From: Thioalkalivibrio nitratireducens
GTDB lineage: Bacteria > Pseudomonadota > Gammaproteobacteria > Ectothiorhodospirales > Ectothiorhodospiraceae
Length of the DNA: 8,696 bases
Assembly (NCBI GenBank): GCA_011390385.1
Contig: JAABSN010000140.1
Span: 1-8,696, forward strand
Direction of reading: 5' to 3'
Each line of letters opens with the position of its first letter. Within the stretch, counting starts at the first letter, position 1. The notes under the pieces were generated by a model. It did not search any database. It saw nothing but the letters and a program-made list of their open reading frames with translations, and was not told the DNA's origin. Shown here in pieces: positions 1 through 5,894 of the stretch. The translations under genes and the position numbers were made by a program.

Positions 1-338
1 CCGGAATGACTGGGCGCGTGACGTGCGGTTCGCAGCGACTTGTTGGTGCCGCGCATCATACCGCCGGGCCGCAGGGGAGCAAAACCGGATCGCGATTCAA
101 CCCCTTGCTACGCGGGGGAAAGATCGCTCACCGACTGCACGCGGGAAACCGAGGTTTGCAAGCCGGGTGAGGCCGCCGCTGTCCGCATGGCCCACTCGGG
201 TGTCGTGAGGTGCAGCCGAACCGCACCGATGCCACGCCAGCCTTGATCTCGGGCTCTCGGGCCTCGAGCGATGCAATTCGTTGCGCTTATTGGCACCCTG
301 CGCCTTTTATTGCCGAGGGTAACCCGGGGCCATGAAGG
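1..338. other. Gene-poor stretch at left edge
   Basis: I see no convincing gene here. The open frames are short, overlap on both strands, lack good Shine-Dalgarno sites, and translate to Arg/Ala/Pro-rich strings typical of spurious frames in GC-rich DNA. I found no tRNA-like cloverleaf, no T-tailed terminator hairpin and no repeat shared with the rest of the window. It lies downstream of the minus-strand 55-residue protein gene and could contain the end of that transcript. Confidence 0.5.
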
Positions 339-506
339 TCAGGGGCGTTCGTCCCGGCGCGTTGGTTCGTCGGCCTTGCGTGCGGCTTCCGCGGATTTGT
401 CCATCAGCCGTTTCAGAACCGCGCCAATCGCGAATTTCAGCCCGACGATGATCACCGCCAAAGCAATCGCGACCCAGATGAAGTGCTCCAGTAACCAATG
501 GTTCAT
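339..506 (-). CDS. Small single-span membrane protein, unknown function
   Basis: The ATG at 504-506 opens a 55-residue protein. An N-terminal hydrophobic segment (about residues 8-31, WVAIALAVIIVGLKFAIGAV) is followed by a highly charged tail with several Lys, Arg, Asp and Glu residues. Under the positive-inside rule this is a single-span inner-membrane protein with a cytoplasmic C-terminus. The frame is open far upstream of this ATG, but the upstream part reads as the shadow of the lipoprotein-like gene, so the short form is preferred. The Shine-Dalgarno site is weak (GAACGA-like). It lies 50 bp downstream of the lipoprotein-like gene on the same strand and may be co-transcribed. I do not recognise the family and infer no function. 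Confidence 0.6.
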   Translation of the reverse strand: MNHWLLEHFIWVAIALAVIIVGLKFAIGAVLKRLMDKSAEAARKADEPTRRDERP

Positions 507-523
507 GACGTTTCGTTCTGATG

Positions 524-551
524 GCCTGTTCTGGACCGCCTGTTCTGGACC
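524..551. repeat. Exact 14-bp tandem duplication
   Basis: GCCTGTTCTGGACC occurs twice head to tail, at 524-537 and 538-551, with no mismatch. It fills most of the 50-bp gap between the stop of the lipoprotein-like gene (557) and the start of the 55-residue membrane protein gene (506). On the minus strand it reads as two adjacent GGTCCAGAACAGGC units just upstream of the small gene's start. It could be a slippage duplication or a pair of binding sites. Confidence 0.85.
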
Positions 552-556
552 AACGT

Positions 557-1120
557 TCAGGGGTTGCCGGTCGCTTCGGGCATGCGCAAGAGCGAGGAGG
601 TCGAAACAGCGGTTCGCAGTTGTTCGATGGCATCCTCCATACCGCGAGTAGGCGCATGGAAACCGGTCGTGCCCCGGCGCATGCGGCCCGACTCCTCGTA
701 ATGCACCCGCGTCAGCTCGACACGGAAATGTCCCCGTTGGAGAACGCGCTCGATCTCGGCATCGGTGAACTCGATCCAGCAGACCGGCCCGGAACAGTAA
801 CCATCCTCGAGGCGCACAGCCCGCCGCAGGCCGGGGATATCGAACGTTGCCTGAATCAGGCGGTAATCCTCGCCCAGCCAGGCGCCCGCCAACAGCCATC
901 CATTCCCCTCGGGAATGATTGCAAGCCGAGTGTCGCCGAGATCGAGGGTTGCATGGCAGCGTCCAGCATCCGGCACGAGTGGCGAGGCATCACACCGGTG
1001 TTCCCATTGTCCGGGTATGAAGGTGGAGCAGGCGGTACCGAGCACTACTGCGCCCAGGATCAGTATCGCGAGCATTGCGCCCCGTGGGGCTGCGGTGGGC
1101 TTCGAGTGATTCGGGTGCAC
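557..1120 (-). CDS. Cysteine-containing lipoprotein-like exported protein, unknown function
   Basis: The protein is about 187 residues from a GTG at 1118-1120. From this start there is a short basic n-region (K7, R13), a hydrophobic core (about residues 16-30, MLAILILGAVVLGTA) and a cysteine at 31. This resembles a lipoprotein signal, although the -3 position is Gly rather than the usual Leu/Val. Four more cysteines (43, 55, 109, 114) fit disulfides in an exported protein. Alternative starts are the ATG at 1073-1075, which leaves no basic residue before the hydrophobic core, and a TTG at 1166-1168 preceded by GGGGG. None has a strong Shine-Dalgarno site, so the start is uncertain. The gene follows the 94-residue protein gene on the same strand. 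The C-terminal region (about 120-187) is charged and probably helical. I do not recognise a family. Confidence 0.65.
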   Translation of the reverse strand: MHPNHSKPTAAPRGAMLAILILGAVVLGTACSTFIPGQWEHRCDASPLVPDAGRCHATLDLGDTRLAIIPEGNGWLLAGAWLGEDYRLIQATFDIPGLRRAVRLEDGYCSGPVCWIEFTDAEIERVLQRGHFRVELTRVHYEESGRMRRGTTGFHAPTRGMEDAIEQLRTAVSTSSLLRMPEATGNP

Positions 1121-1209
1121 GTCGATTGGTGGCCGGTTGAGAAGTGGGCTGCGGTGCCGGAAAGGCAACGGAAAACCCCCACTCTATCAGAGTGCCCTGG
1201 CGGCAGTGC

Positions 1210-1494
1210 TCATAAGATGCCGGTGGGGACCGATCTGCTTCGTTGTTGCTCGCTTTCTGCCGCCTCTTCCGGTCCGCGGAGTCGCCGGATCTGATGGGGG
1301 CGAGCGTCAACGACGATGCCGTCCTCTGTCAGCACTTTTACGCGGTAGCTTGCGTTGGTCTTGTACTGCATGCTCAGAAGGTCCATGGAGGTTCGTGGAG
1401 CCAATGGGCTCACGATCACGCCGAGCGCGCCGTTCCACTCGGTGTAATAGCTGGCATGTTGCATGATCACCAGTTCGCCAACCTTGAACGTCAT
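1210..1494 (-). CDS. Small basic protein with SH3/KOW-like pattern, unknown function
   Basis: This 94-residue protein starts at the ATG at 1492-1494. AGGGG lies about 8 bases upstream, which favours it over an in-frame upstream ATG. It has no signal peptide or membrane span. The N-terminal half (FKVGELVIMQHASYYTEWNG, then ALGVIVSP) has the pattern of a small beta-barrel: a 'VGELV' strand, then a 'GALGVIV' turn and strand, later 'YRVKVLTEDG' and 'VVDARPHQIRRL'. Similar spacing occurs in KOW/SH3-like small proteins. The tail after about residue 75 is polar and probably disordered. Downstream on the same strand is the lipoprotein-like gene. The fold suggestion is inference from strand pattern only; the function is unknown. 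Confidence 0.7.
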   Translation of the reverse strand: MTFKVGELVIMQHASYYTEWNGALGVIVSPLAPRTSMDLLSMQYKTNASYRVKVLTEDGIVVDARPHQIRRLRGPEEAAESEQQRSRSVPTGIL

Positions 1495-1550
1495 GTCCGA
1501 CCCCTGTTCCAGATAAGTCTCCGGTCCGTGCAATCACCAGTGTGGTCCGC

Positions 1551-1563
1551 TTCGGTCACCGAA
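1551..1563. promoter_or_regulatory. Short perfect palindrome upstream of the 94-residue protein gene
   Basis: TTCGGT-C-ACCGAA is a 6-bp inverted repeat around one base, 57-69 bp upstream of the minus-strand ATG at 1494. It sits in the probable 5' untranslated or promoter region of that gene. It may be an operator or a small hairpin. A palindrome this short can also arise by chance in GC-rich DNA. Confidence 0.3.
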
Positions 1564-1639
1564 CCGCTGTCGCGATGGCCGCGTTCAACGAGGGACGAGA
1601 GAGATTGCGCATCCGGTCGTTCTGTGAGTATGCCTTTCA

Positions 1640-1645
1640 AGTATA
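1640..1645 (-). promoter_or_regulatory. Candidate -10 box for the 94-residue protein gene
   Basis: On the minus strand TATACT occurs here, matching 5 of 6 bases of the sigma-70 -10 consensus, about 145 bp upstream of the ATG at 1494. The sequence 17 bp further upstream is not a good -35 match, so the promoter is tentative. It lies downstream of the DUF4139 gene stop and would let the small genes be transcribed independently. Confidence 0.3.
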
Positions 1646-1747
1646 GCGAAAGCGTTGCCGCCGTTCGCGGAGCGTGTTGCATTGCCGCAGACCGGTTGCG
1701 CTGAAGCGCCTACCGGACGAGTTATCGTTCCTTGCGGTGAAACCGAA

Positions 1748-3352
1748 TCACCGGCCGTGGGAATGGAGCCCGTGGATGCCATCGATTTCTTCGGGCCACG
1801 ATACGGTGTAACCGAAGCGAATCTCTTTCTCGCCTCCCGCGTCCAGATTCGTTGACCACGCCAGAATCCCAGGACGACCATCGACGTCGTGTTCCGTGGG
1901 TGTCGTACTGGACTGGGTCAGCTCGACCTTGATCCGTTCGTCGCGCGGCACGGGCAGTTGGTCGAGAACGGTGATGCGCAATGCCCGCTCATGATGATTA
2001 TTGATGATAATTCGGTACCCTCGCTCGAGTCGCTGCTGGCGCCGAATCAGCCCCTCGCGACCGACAATGTCCCGATCCAGTTCATGTCGGATCTCGATGC
2101 GGTCGTCCACCCCGAAGGCGAGGCGCAGCTCAGCTCCTGGTGCTACGGCTCCGATCCGTGTCTGACCTACCAGTTGCTCGTCCTGAAACAGATTTACCGG
2201 GCCCGGAAGCATCGGGGTCGGGCCATCGAATATGGTTTCGGCAAACAGGTAGGCATTGGTCGATCGGGTGGGTACGGAACGTGCGGAAAGCTCCACCGCA
2301 TGCGAACGGGTATCGAGCAGGAAACGTTGCTGGCGATTGTCCGCTGGAAGGCTGATCGTGTTGGGAACCCGGTACTGGCTGGTGAACCCGGTTGTTTCCA
2401 GCACGGCGGATTCCATTGCTGCCGCGGGCGCGGCCATCATGTCCATTGCTTCCGCTCGACCGCTGAGCCTGGGCTGGGGCGGTGGGGCAATATCGACGAA
2501 CCAGGGATGCAACTCGGGCAGGCGACCACCCAGGGCCGGTCGTGCGGTAGAAAGGAAAAGCGCGACGTCCCGCCATTCCTCGCCCGTATTCTGACGTACC
2601 TCCGCACGCTGCACCCACTCCATCTCGCCCTCGAGCGTATCGAGCCGGGCCTCGTAAAAAGGTGACCAGCTCGCTCCCGGCACCTCATATTCGAGCCTGA
2701 CGACGGCGGGGCCGCCGGCGACGGTTTCGTAGTGGATGGTCGCTTCGATCGTGTCGCGACGGTCTGTGCGCAAGGCGGCAATCTCCCGTTCAATACGGGC
2801 GATTTCAGCGTCGATATCGCGTATCGCCGCGTCGACCCCGGCCATCTGTTCGAGCGTATCCAGCGCACCGTCGCTGACCAGGCCCCAGGCGCGATGCCAC
2901 TGGTCCGGGGGAAGCGCCGGCTCGACCGCCCCGGCGTTTTCGGTCAGGCGTTCGATGAAATCAAGCTTGAGAGTCAATGCTCGTTTGCCGTCTGCGAGTT
3001 GGCGTCGGTCGTCCCGGGCATCCTGCAACACCTGATCGAGCGCCCGTGCATCCGGGTGGGCGAGGTCGCGGCCGTGCACCGTGCGGGTTTCCACATGTTG
3101 CAGACGCAGACCCTCCGGGCCCTTGGCATGAACACGCAGGCTGGCTGGATTCAGCTGCGCGGGCAAAGGGTGAATCCGCACGATTCCGACGCCCTCATCC
3201 AGCGTTACTGCGTGTTCCCGCAGTACCTGTGCACGATCGGGGTAGACGGTCACCTCGATGATTTCCCCGACGGCGACCGTTGGGAACGGGAGCACAAGCC
3301 CCAGTGCAATGAGCGGCACAGCGAAGGGAGACATATGGCGGAGCAGGGACAT
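1748..3352 (-). CDS. Exported DUF4140/DUF4139 protein (mucoidy inhibitor MuiA-like)
   Basis: This 534-residue protein starts at the ATG at 3350-3352. A perfect GGAGG lies 7 bases upstream (3360-3364), so the longer open frame upstream is not part of the gene. Residues 1-29 form a Sec-type signal peptide with hydrophobic core AVPLIALGLVLPF, pointing to periplasmic or outer-surface location. Residues about 30-100 (EIIEVTVYPDRAQVLRE) match the DUF4140 N-terminal domain. Residues about 100-200 are a charged coiled coil (for example IRDIDAEIARIEREIAALR). DUF4139 follows from about 205, with landmarks YEVPGASWSPFYEARLD (about 222-238), TGEEWRDVALFLSTARP (about 256-272), GFTSQYRVPNTISLPADNRQ (about 322-341) and FGYTVSWPEE near the end. 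A Met/Ala-rich linker at about 300-318 replaces the variable mid-region. Members of this family are linked by name to mucoidy or exopolysaccharide control; no biochemical activity is firmly known. Length is normal for the family, and I see no frameshift. Confidence 0.9.
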   Translation of the reverse strand: MSLLRHMSPFAVPLIALGLVLPFPTVAVGEIIEVTVYPDRAQVLREHAVTLDEGVGIVRIHPLPAQLNPASLRVHAKGPEGLRLQHVETRTVHGRDLAHPDARALDQVLQDARDDRRQLADGKRALTLKLDFIERLTENAGAVEPALPPDQWHRAWGLVSDGALDTLEQMAGVDAAIRDIDAEIARIEREIAALRTDRRDTIEATIHYETVAGGPAVVRLEYEVPGASWSPFYEARLDTLEGEMEWVQRAEVRQNTGEEWRDVALFLSTARPALGGRLPELHPWFVDIAPPPQPRLSGRAEAMDMMAAPAAAMESAVLETTGFTSQYRVPNTISLPADNRQQRFLLDTRSHAVELSARSVPTRSTNAYLFAETIFDGPTPMLPGPVNLFQDEQLVGQTRIGAVAPGAELRLAFGVDDRIEIRHELDRDIVGREGLIRRQQRLERGYRIIINNHHERALRITVLDQLPVPRDERIKVELTQSSTTPTEHDVDGRPGILAWSTNLDAGGEKEIRFGYTVSWPEEIDGIHGLHSHGR

Positions 3353-3760
3353 GGGCGAACCTCCGACAGGTTCGGGTTCGACTGCGGTGGATGAGCCTGT
3401 CTGAAGGGAAGGGTAGCGCGCTGCTGTCTCGCCGTCGATGGCTAGTCCGCCGCGAGACAGGATGTCGGTTCCCCGAATGGCTCCACAGCGCGTGCGTGGT
3501 CGGCCGCTCTCCAATCCGGAGGGGCAAAACGTCGAACAGGAAACTGGAGAGCCGGATGGAAACGAGGTGGCCGAAGTGCCCGTGTAATTGGGGTAAAGAC
3601 CCCACTTGCATGAAAAGCGATTATCTGAAACAAGGTTGACCGGAACATGGACACAGGAGTAACGTCCCGAAGCACTACAACAGGACTCAGTTCCGTGCCC
3701 GCTGGCATCCGCCATTCTTCGCCGGTGGAACGGTTTCACCCCAAGAGCCCCGGAGGAAAG
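3353..3760. other. Divergent intergenic region
   Basis: This roughly 400-bp stretch separates the minus-strand DUF4139 gene from the plus-strand 62-residue membrane protein gene. It should contain the promoters of both. A small hairpin TGGGGT-AAAG-ACCCCA lies at 3589-3604. Short open frames across it (for example 3391-3639) lack ribosome sites and recognisable domains. I could not find a well-matched -35/-10 pair. Confidence 0.5.
3360..3364 (-). promoter_or_regulatory. Shine-Dalgarno site that fixes the DUF4139 gene start
   Basis: A perfect GGAGG on the minus strand lies 7 bases before the ATG at 3352. The open frame continues about 390 bp further upstream, but without a signal peptide or family similarity, so this site decides the start. 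Confidence 0.8.
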
Positions 3761-3949
3761 ATGGAAGCGTTAGCCAGTGCAGTGTTGTACCCGCAGATTC
3801 TCATCCTTGCCATCATCGGTTTCGTAGCCTTCTACTCCTCGTGCTCGGTGGGCATCCGCGCCGGGTGGTTGGCCTATCATCCTTCTGTCTGCGGTACCGT
3901 CGGCGCATTTGCCGGCGCAGCGATGGGTCTGGCTGCCGCGACCATCTAG
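3761..3949 (+). CDS. Small two-span membrane protein, unknown function
   Basis: The protein is 62 residues from the ATG at 3761, with GGAGG at 3752-3756 just upstream (spacing 4). It has two hydrophobic segments: about residues 10-27 (YPQILILAIIGFVAFYSS) and about residues 43-61, a Gly/Ala-rich span (CGTVGAFAGAAMGLAAA). A short loop with IRAGWLAYHPSV joins them. Two cysteines (28 and 44) lie at the membrane edges. An in-frame ATG at 3647 would add 38 residues of poor quality and is not preferred. The TAG stop (3947-3949) overlaps the first base of an inverted repeat, so the C-terminus may have been set by an insertion. Family unknown. Confidence 0.6.
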   Translation: MEALASAVLYPQILILAIIGFVAFYSSCSVGIRAGWLAYHPSVCGTVGAFAGAAMGLAAATI

Positions 3950-4003
3950 TGTCCTGTCACACGTCCAAGGGCGTCTTCAGCGATTAGACGTGGGACAGGA
4001 CAC
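3949..4003. repeat. 17-bp inverted repeat, likely remnant of a mobile element
   Basis: The left arm 3949-3965 (GTGTCCTGTCACACGTC) pairs with the right arm 3987-4003 at 16 of 17 positions; the only mismatch is 3959/3993. The intervening 21 bases are not palindromic. No T-run follows on either strand, so it does not look like an ordinary intrinsic terminator. The arm length, terminal GTGTCC and position directly on a stop codon suggest abutted ends of an insertion sequence or a miniature element. No flanking target duplication is visible and no transposase is nearby. A strong hairpin in the mRNA that ends the 62-residue protein gene is the alternative. Confidence 0.6.
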
Positions 4004-4282
4004 CAGCGTCACCGCTCAAGGCGACGCTCGCTACCCCGTGGGGAACAAGCCGCGGGGGCGCTCGATTCATACAGCGTTCCACTCCTGGGTGGCGAGTAGT
4101 CGCGTTAATTCGGGCTGATCGCGATCCGTGTGAAAGGGTCCGGTTCAGGCCTCCGCGAAGAGCCATCGGCCAGCAGCCTGGCGACCGTTGCCTGCAGTGT
4201 GCAAGGCGCGGGCGTGGCCGTGGCCACCTGGTTGACCCTCATTCGCGCTCGATCAGATCGGCGGCGATACCACCGGAAGTGC
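4004..4282. other. Gene-poor stretch after the inverted repeat
   Basis: No convincing gene is seen between the inverted repeat and the cytochrome gene. Short frames on both strands lack ribosome sites and domains. A local palindrome GTGGCC-GT-GGCCAC lies at 4214-4227, about 60 bp downstream of the minus-strand cytochrome gene. It could help end that transcript but lacks a T-tail. The region may be decayed DNA associated with the neighbouring mobile-like repeat. Confidence 0.45.
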
Positions 4283-4690
4283 TCAATTGTCGCGCGCCCC
4301 TTGCTCCACCCACTGGTTCAGCAGAGCGATGTCAGCATCAGGAATCTGCTTGCGACCGTGTGGCATGGAAATGGACGGATGAGCGCGACCCTCGACAAGT
4401 TGGTTCAGAACGCTGTTCATGGGATTGCCGGGTTCAATAATGGGGCCGAAGCGCGTCCCCTGCATCAGCGATGAGTAGCTTGTCATTTCCAGCCCGCTTT
4501 CCTCGTGACCGCGGCCACCCGGTTCGTGGCATTCCAGGCAGTGTTTCTCGAGGATCGGCTGCACATCGGCACTGTAGCTCACCGTTCGTTCGCCGCAACC
4601 CACCAGGGCGATGGATGCAAGGGTCAATCCTGCCATTACCAGCCCCACGCGCAGAGCCGAACCGATTGCGACTCGTTTCAGTGTGATCAT
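4283..4690 (-). CDS. Lipid-anchored single-haem c-type cytochrome
   Basis: The protein is 135 residues. The ATG at 4688-4690 is preceded by a near-perfect AAGGAGG (4698-4704) 7 bases upstream. Residues 1-31 form a lipoprotein signal: Lys5/Arg6, a hydrophobic core, then lipobox L29-V30-G31-C32, so the mature protein should be membrane-anchored on the periplasmic side. Residues 51-55 are CLECH, the CXXCH covalent haem-binding motif, inside a context (SADVQPILEKHCLECHEPG) typical of 'cytochrome c domain-containing' or planctomycete-type haem proteins. Met109 in SISMPHGRKQ is the likely distal iron ligand, and the C-terminal IALLNQWVEQGA helix is typical of this domain. It probably transfers electrons in the periplasm; the partner is unknown. 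It has its own promoter (4759-4788) with an overlapping palindrome. Confidence 0.88.
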   Translation of the reverse strand: MITLKRVAIGSALRVGLVMAGLTLASIALVGCGERTVSYSADVQPILEKHCLECHEPGGRGHEESGLEMTSYSSLMQGTRFGPIIEPGNPMNSVLNQLVEGRAHPSISMPHGRKQIPDADIALLNQWVEQGARDN

Positions 4691-4758
4691 GGTCGTTCCT
4701 CCTTTGCGCCGGTCACGTTTCAGGTCCGACGAAGCATCCGATATGGGGTAGTCCCCTT

Positions 4759-4788
4759 ATAGTATTAGAAAATACTAATAAATGGCAA
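4759..4788 (-). promoter_or_regulatory. AT-rich promoter of the cytochrome gene
   Basis: On the minus strand TTGCCA (4783-4788) and TACTAT (4759-4764) are separated by 18 bp, a plausible sigma-70 promoter about 70 bp upstream of the cytochrome ATG. The segment is conspicuously AT-rich against its GC-rich surroundings. A small GGGG-N4-CCCC hairpin (4745-4756) lies near the predicted transcription start. Confidence 0.45.
4760..4777. promoter_or_regulatory. Palindromic operator candidate within the cytochrome promoter
   Basis: TAGTATT-AGAA-AATACTA is a perfect 7-bp inverted repeat with a 4-base centre. It lies between and over the predicted -35 and -10 boxes, where a bound repressor would block RNA polymerase. 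The sequence does not clearly match an FNR, Dnr, NsrR or LysR consensus I can name, so the regulator is unknown. Confidence 0.45.
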
Positions 4789-4854
4789 TCGGATTTTCCG
4801 GATACGCGAGCAAACCGAACCAACATCGAGCCGGGGCTGCCTGGCTGGCGAGCA

Positions 4855-5715
4855 TCAGGAATGAACGCTGAGTTGTTCTGCCAGGGTCCGCAGGCCATCG
4901 AGTGCGGGCGCCAGTTTCGCTGACTCGCTATCCGGTTCCGGCGCGAAAACGACATACGCAGGCAGGCGGAAGCGAGGGCTGTCCTCTGGAATGAACAACT
5001 CGCCGCCGGCGATGCGCGGCGCGGCCATGCGCTCGGGTACGAAACACGATCCGCCGTTGGCGAGGATGATCTGCAGCCCGAGCCAGCCGATATTCGCCGT
5101 CAGTGCCGGCCTTTCCGCCTCAGGATAACTGGCACTGTATTGCGCGAAAAAGGCCGGACCCCAGTCGACATGGACGTAGTTTGCGTTCAGACCCCGTTGT
5201 TTCGGATCCGTACTGAGCAAAACCAGCGTTTCGTCGAACAGGTGTTCCACGTGCAGCCCCGGGTTGTGACGAGGGGTGTACATGAGTGCGAGATCGAGCG
5301 TCCCTTCCATGATGCGGCGCATCAGGTCGTCCTCGAAACCGATTTCGCTGCGAATGGAAAGCGCCGGAGCGACTCTGCGCATATACCCGACCCAGGTGGG
5401 AAGAAAGCCCTCCCACAGAGCGATACGCGCACCGATGTGAATGCTCGCACTGTATTGGCTGGGCAGTCCGACGTCGTGCCGGGCCTGTTCGAGTGTCAGC
5501 ATCATCGCCTTCGCATGGTGTCGAAACCGGCGCCCACTCGCCGTCAGCGCGGCACCGGAGCGGTTGCGCACGAACAGGCGTACGCCCAGATACTGTTCGA
5601 GTCCCTGGATACGACTGCTGACCGTGGACTGGGTCACATGCAATCGCGCGGCGGCCTCGACAAAACTGCCGTGAGTGGCGACGGCGAGAAAGGTTCTGAT
5701 CTGTTCGGTTTCCAT
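4855..5715 (-). CDS. LysR-family transcriptional regulator, HdfR-like
   Basis: The protein is 286 residues from the ATG at 5713-5715. Residues 1-60 are the winged helix-turn-helix of LysR proteins: METEQIRTFLAVATHGSF, then AAARLHVTQSTVSSRIQGLE with the recognition helix at about 28-40, then LGVRLFVRNRSGAALTASG. Residues about 90-286 form the two-lobed effector-binding domain. IGARIALWEGFLPTW and the NYVHVDWGPAFF segment resemble the HdfR subgroup (HdfR of enterobacteria represses flhDC), but the targets here may differ. An ATG 21 bp upstream is possible, but conserved LysR similarity begins at METEQ. It is divergent from the CBS-HPP-hemerythrin operon, with a LysR-type palindrome (5739-5757) between them. 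By the usual logic of this family it probably regulates that operon and itself. The effector is unknown. Confidence 0.88.
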   Translation of the reverse strand: METEQIRTFLAVATHGSFVEAAARLHVTQSTVSSRIQGLEQYLGVRLFVRNRSGAALTASGRRFRHHAKAMMLTLEQARHDVGLPSQYSASIHIGARIALWEGFLPTWVGYMRRVAPALSIRSEIGFEDDLMRRIMEGTLDLALMYTPRHNPGLHVEHLFDETLVLLSTDPKQRGLNANYVHVDWGPAFFAQYSASYPEAERPALTANIGWLGLQIILANGGSCFVPERMAAPRIAGGELFIPEDSPRFRLPAYVVFAPEPDSESAKLAPALDGLRTLAEQLSVHS

Positions 5716-5738
5716 CGCAGGTCCGCCGTGGTGCATAC

Positions 5739-5757
5739 ATATCGGGTATTTCGATAT
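5739..5757. promoter_or_regulatory. LysR-type T-N11-A operator
   Basis: ATATCG-N7-CGATAT is a perfect 6-bp inverted repeat containing the ATC-N9-GAT (T-N11-A) pattern typical of LysR recognition sites. It lies 24-42 bp upstream of the LysR gene start. Its centre (5748) is about 66 bp upstream of the start predicted from the plus-strand promoter at 5778-5807, the usual position of a LysR recognition site. It is therefore placed to serve both autoregulation and control of the divergent operon. Confidence 0.6.
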
Positions 5758-5777
5758 TAAAGCGCAATAAATTCCGT

Positions 5778-5807
5778 TTGTCCTGTCTTTGCTCCAACGG
5801 ATATCCT
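5778..5807 (+). promoter_or_regulatory. Candidate promoter of the CBS-HPP-hemerythrin operon
   Basis: TTGTCC (5778-5783) and TATCCT (5802-5807) are separated by 18 bp. Each matches 4 of 6 consensus bases, giving a weak sigma-70 promoter that would suit activation. Predicted initiation is near 5814, leaving about 30 bases before the leader ORF and about 77 before the CBS gene. Confidence 0.35.
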
Positions 5808-5843
5808 GACTCCCACACAAGGTCTTCGATCGCGGAGTCCGCC

Positions 5844-5894
5844 ATGAGTGCGATGCGATGCCTCGCTATCGAGTCGCCTGCGGCGTTTGAATGA
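5844..5894 (+). CDS. Possible 16-residue leader peptide of the operon
   Basis: An ATG at 5844 with GGAG at 5834-5837 (spacing 6) opens a 16-codon frame encoding MSAMRCLAIESPAAFE. It ends in a TGA that overlaps the ATG at 5891 of the CBS gene as ATGA. This overlap suggests translational coupling and explains how the CBS start, which lacks a good ribosome site of its own, could be used. The peptide has no run of a single amino acid and no visible alternative hairpins, so classic attenuation is not supported. It could be chance. Confidence 0.35.
   Translation: MSAMRCLAIESPAAFE

Noticed and set aside
521..1294. Plus-strand open frame of 257 codons
   Set aside because: It overlaps the lipoprotein-like minus-strand gene. 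The minus-strand frame has a signal-peptide-like N-terminus and ordered protein character, while this one does not.
1889..2665. Plus-strand open frame of 258 codons
   Set aside because: It is antisense to the DUF4139 coding region and has no ribosome site or recognisable domain.
3391..3639. Plus-strand open frame of 82 codons with a PKCPCNWGKDPTC segment
   Set aside because: The cysteine cluster is suggestive, but there is no ribosome site and no domain. It sits in the promoter region between divergent genes.
4788..4803. ATCGGATTTTCCGGAT as a terminator of the LysR gene
   Set aside because: The stem is short with a bulge and is followed by no T-run on the minus strand. It also overlaps the -35 side of the cytochrome promoter.
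5779..5787. TGTCCTGTC, the same 9 bases as in the arm of the inverted repeat at 3949
   Set aside because: Nine bases without the rest of the arm or a partner are consistent with chance.
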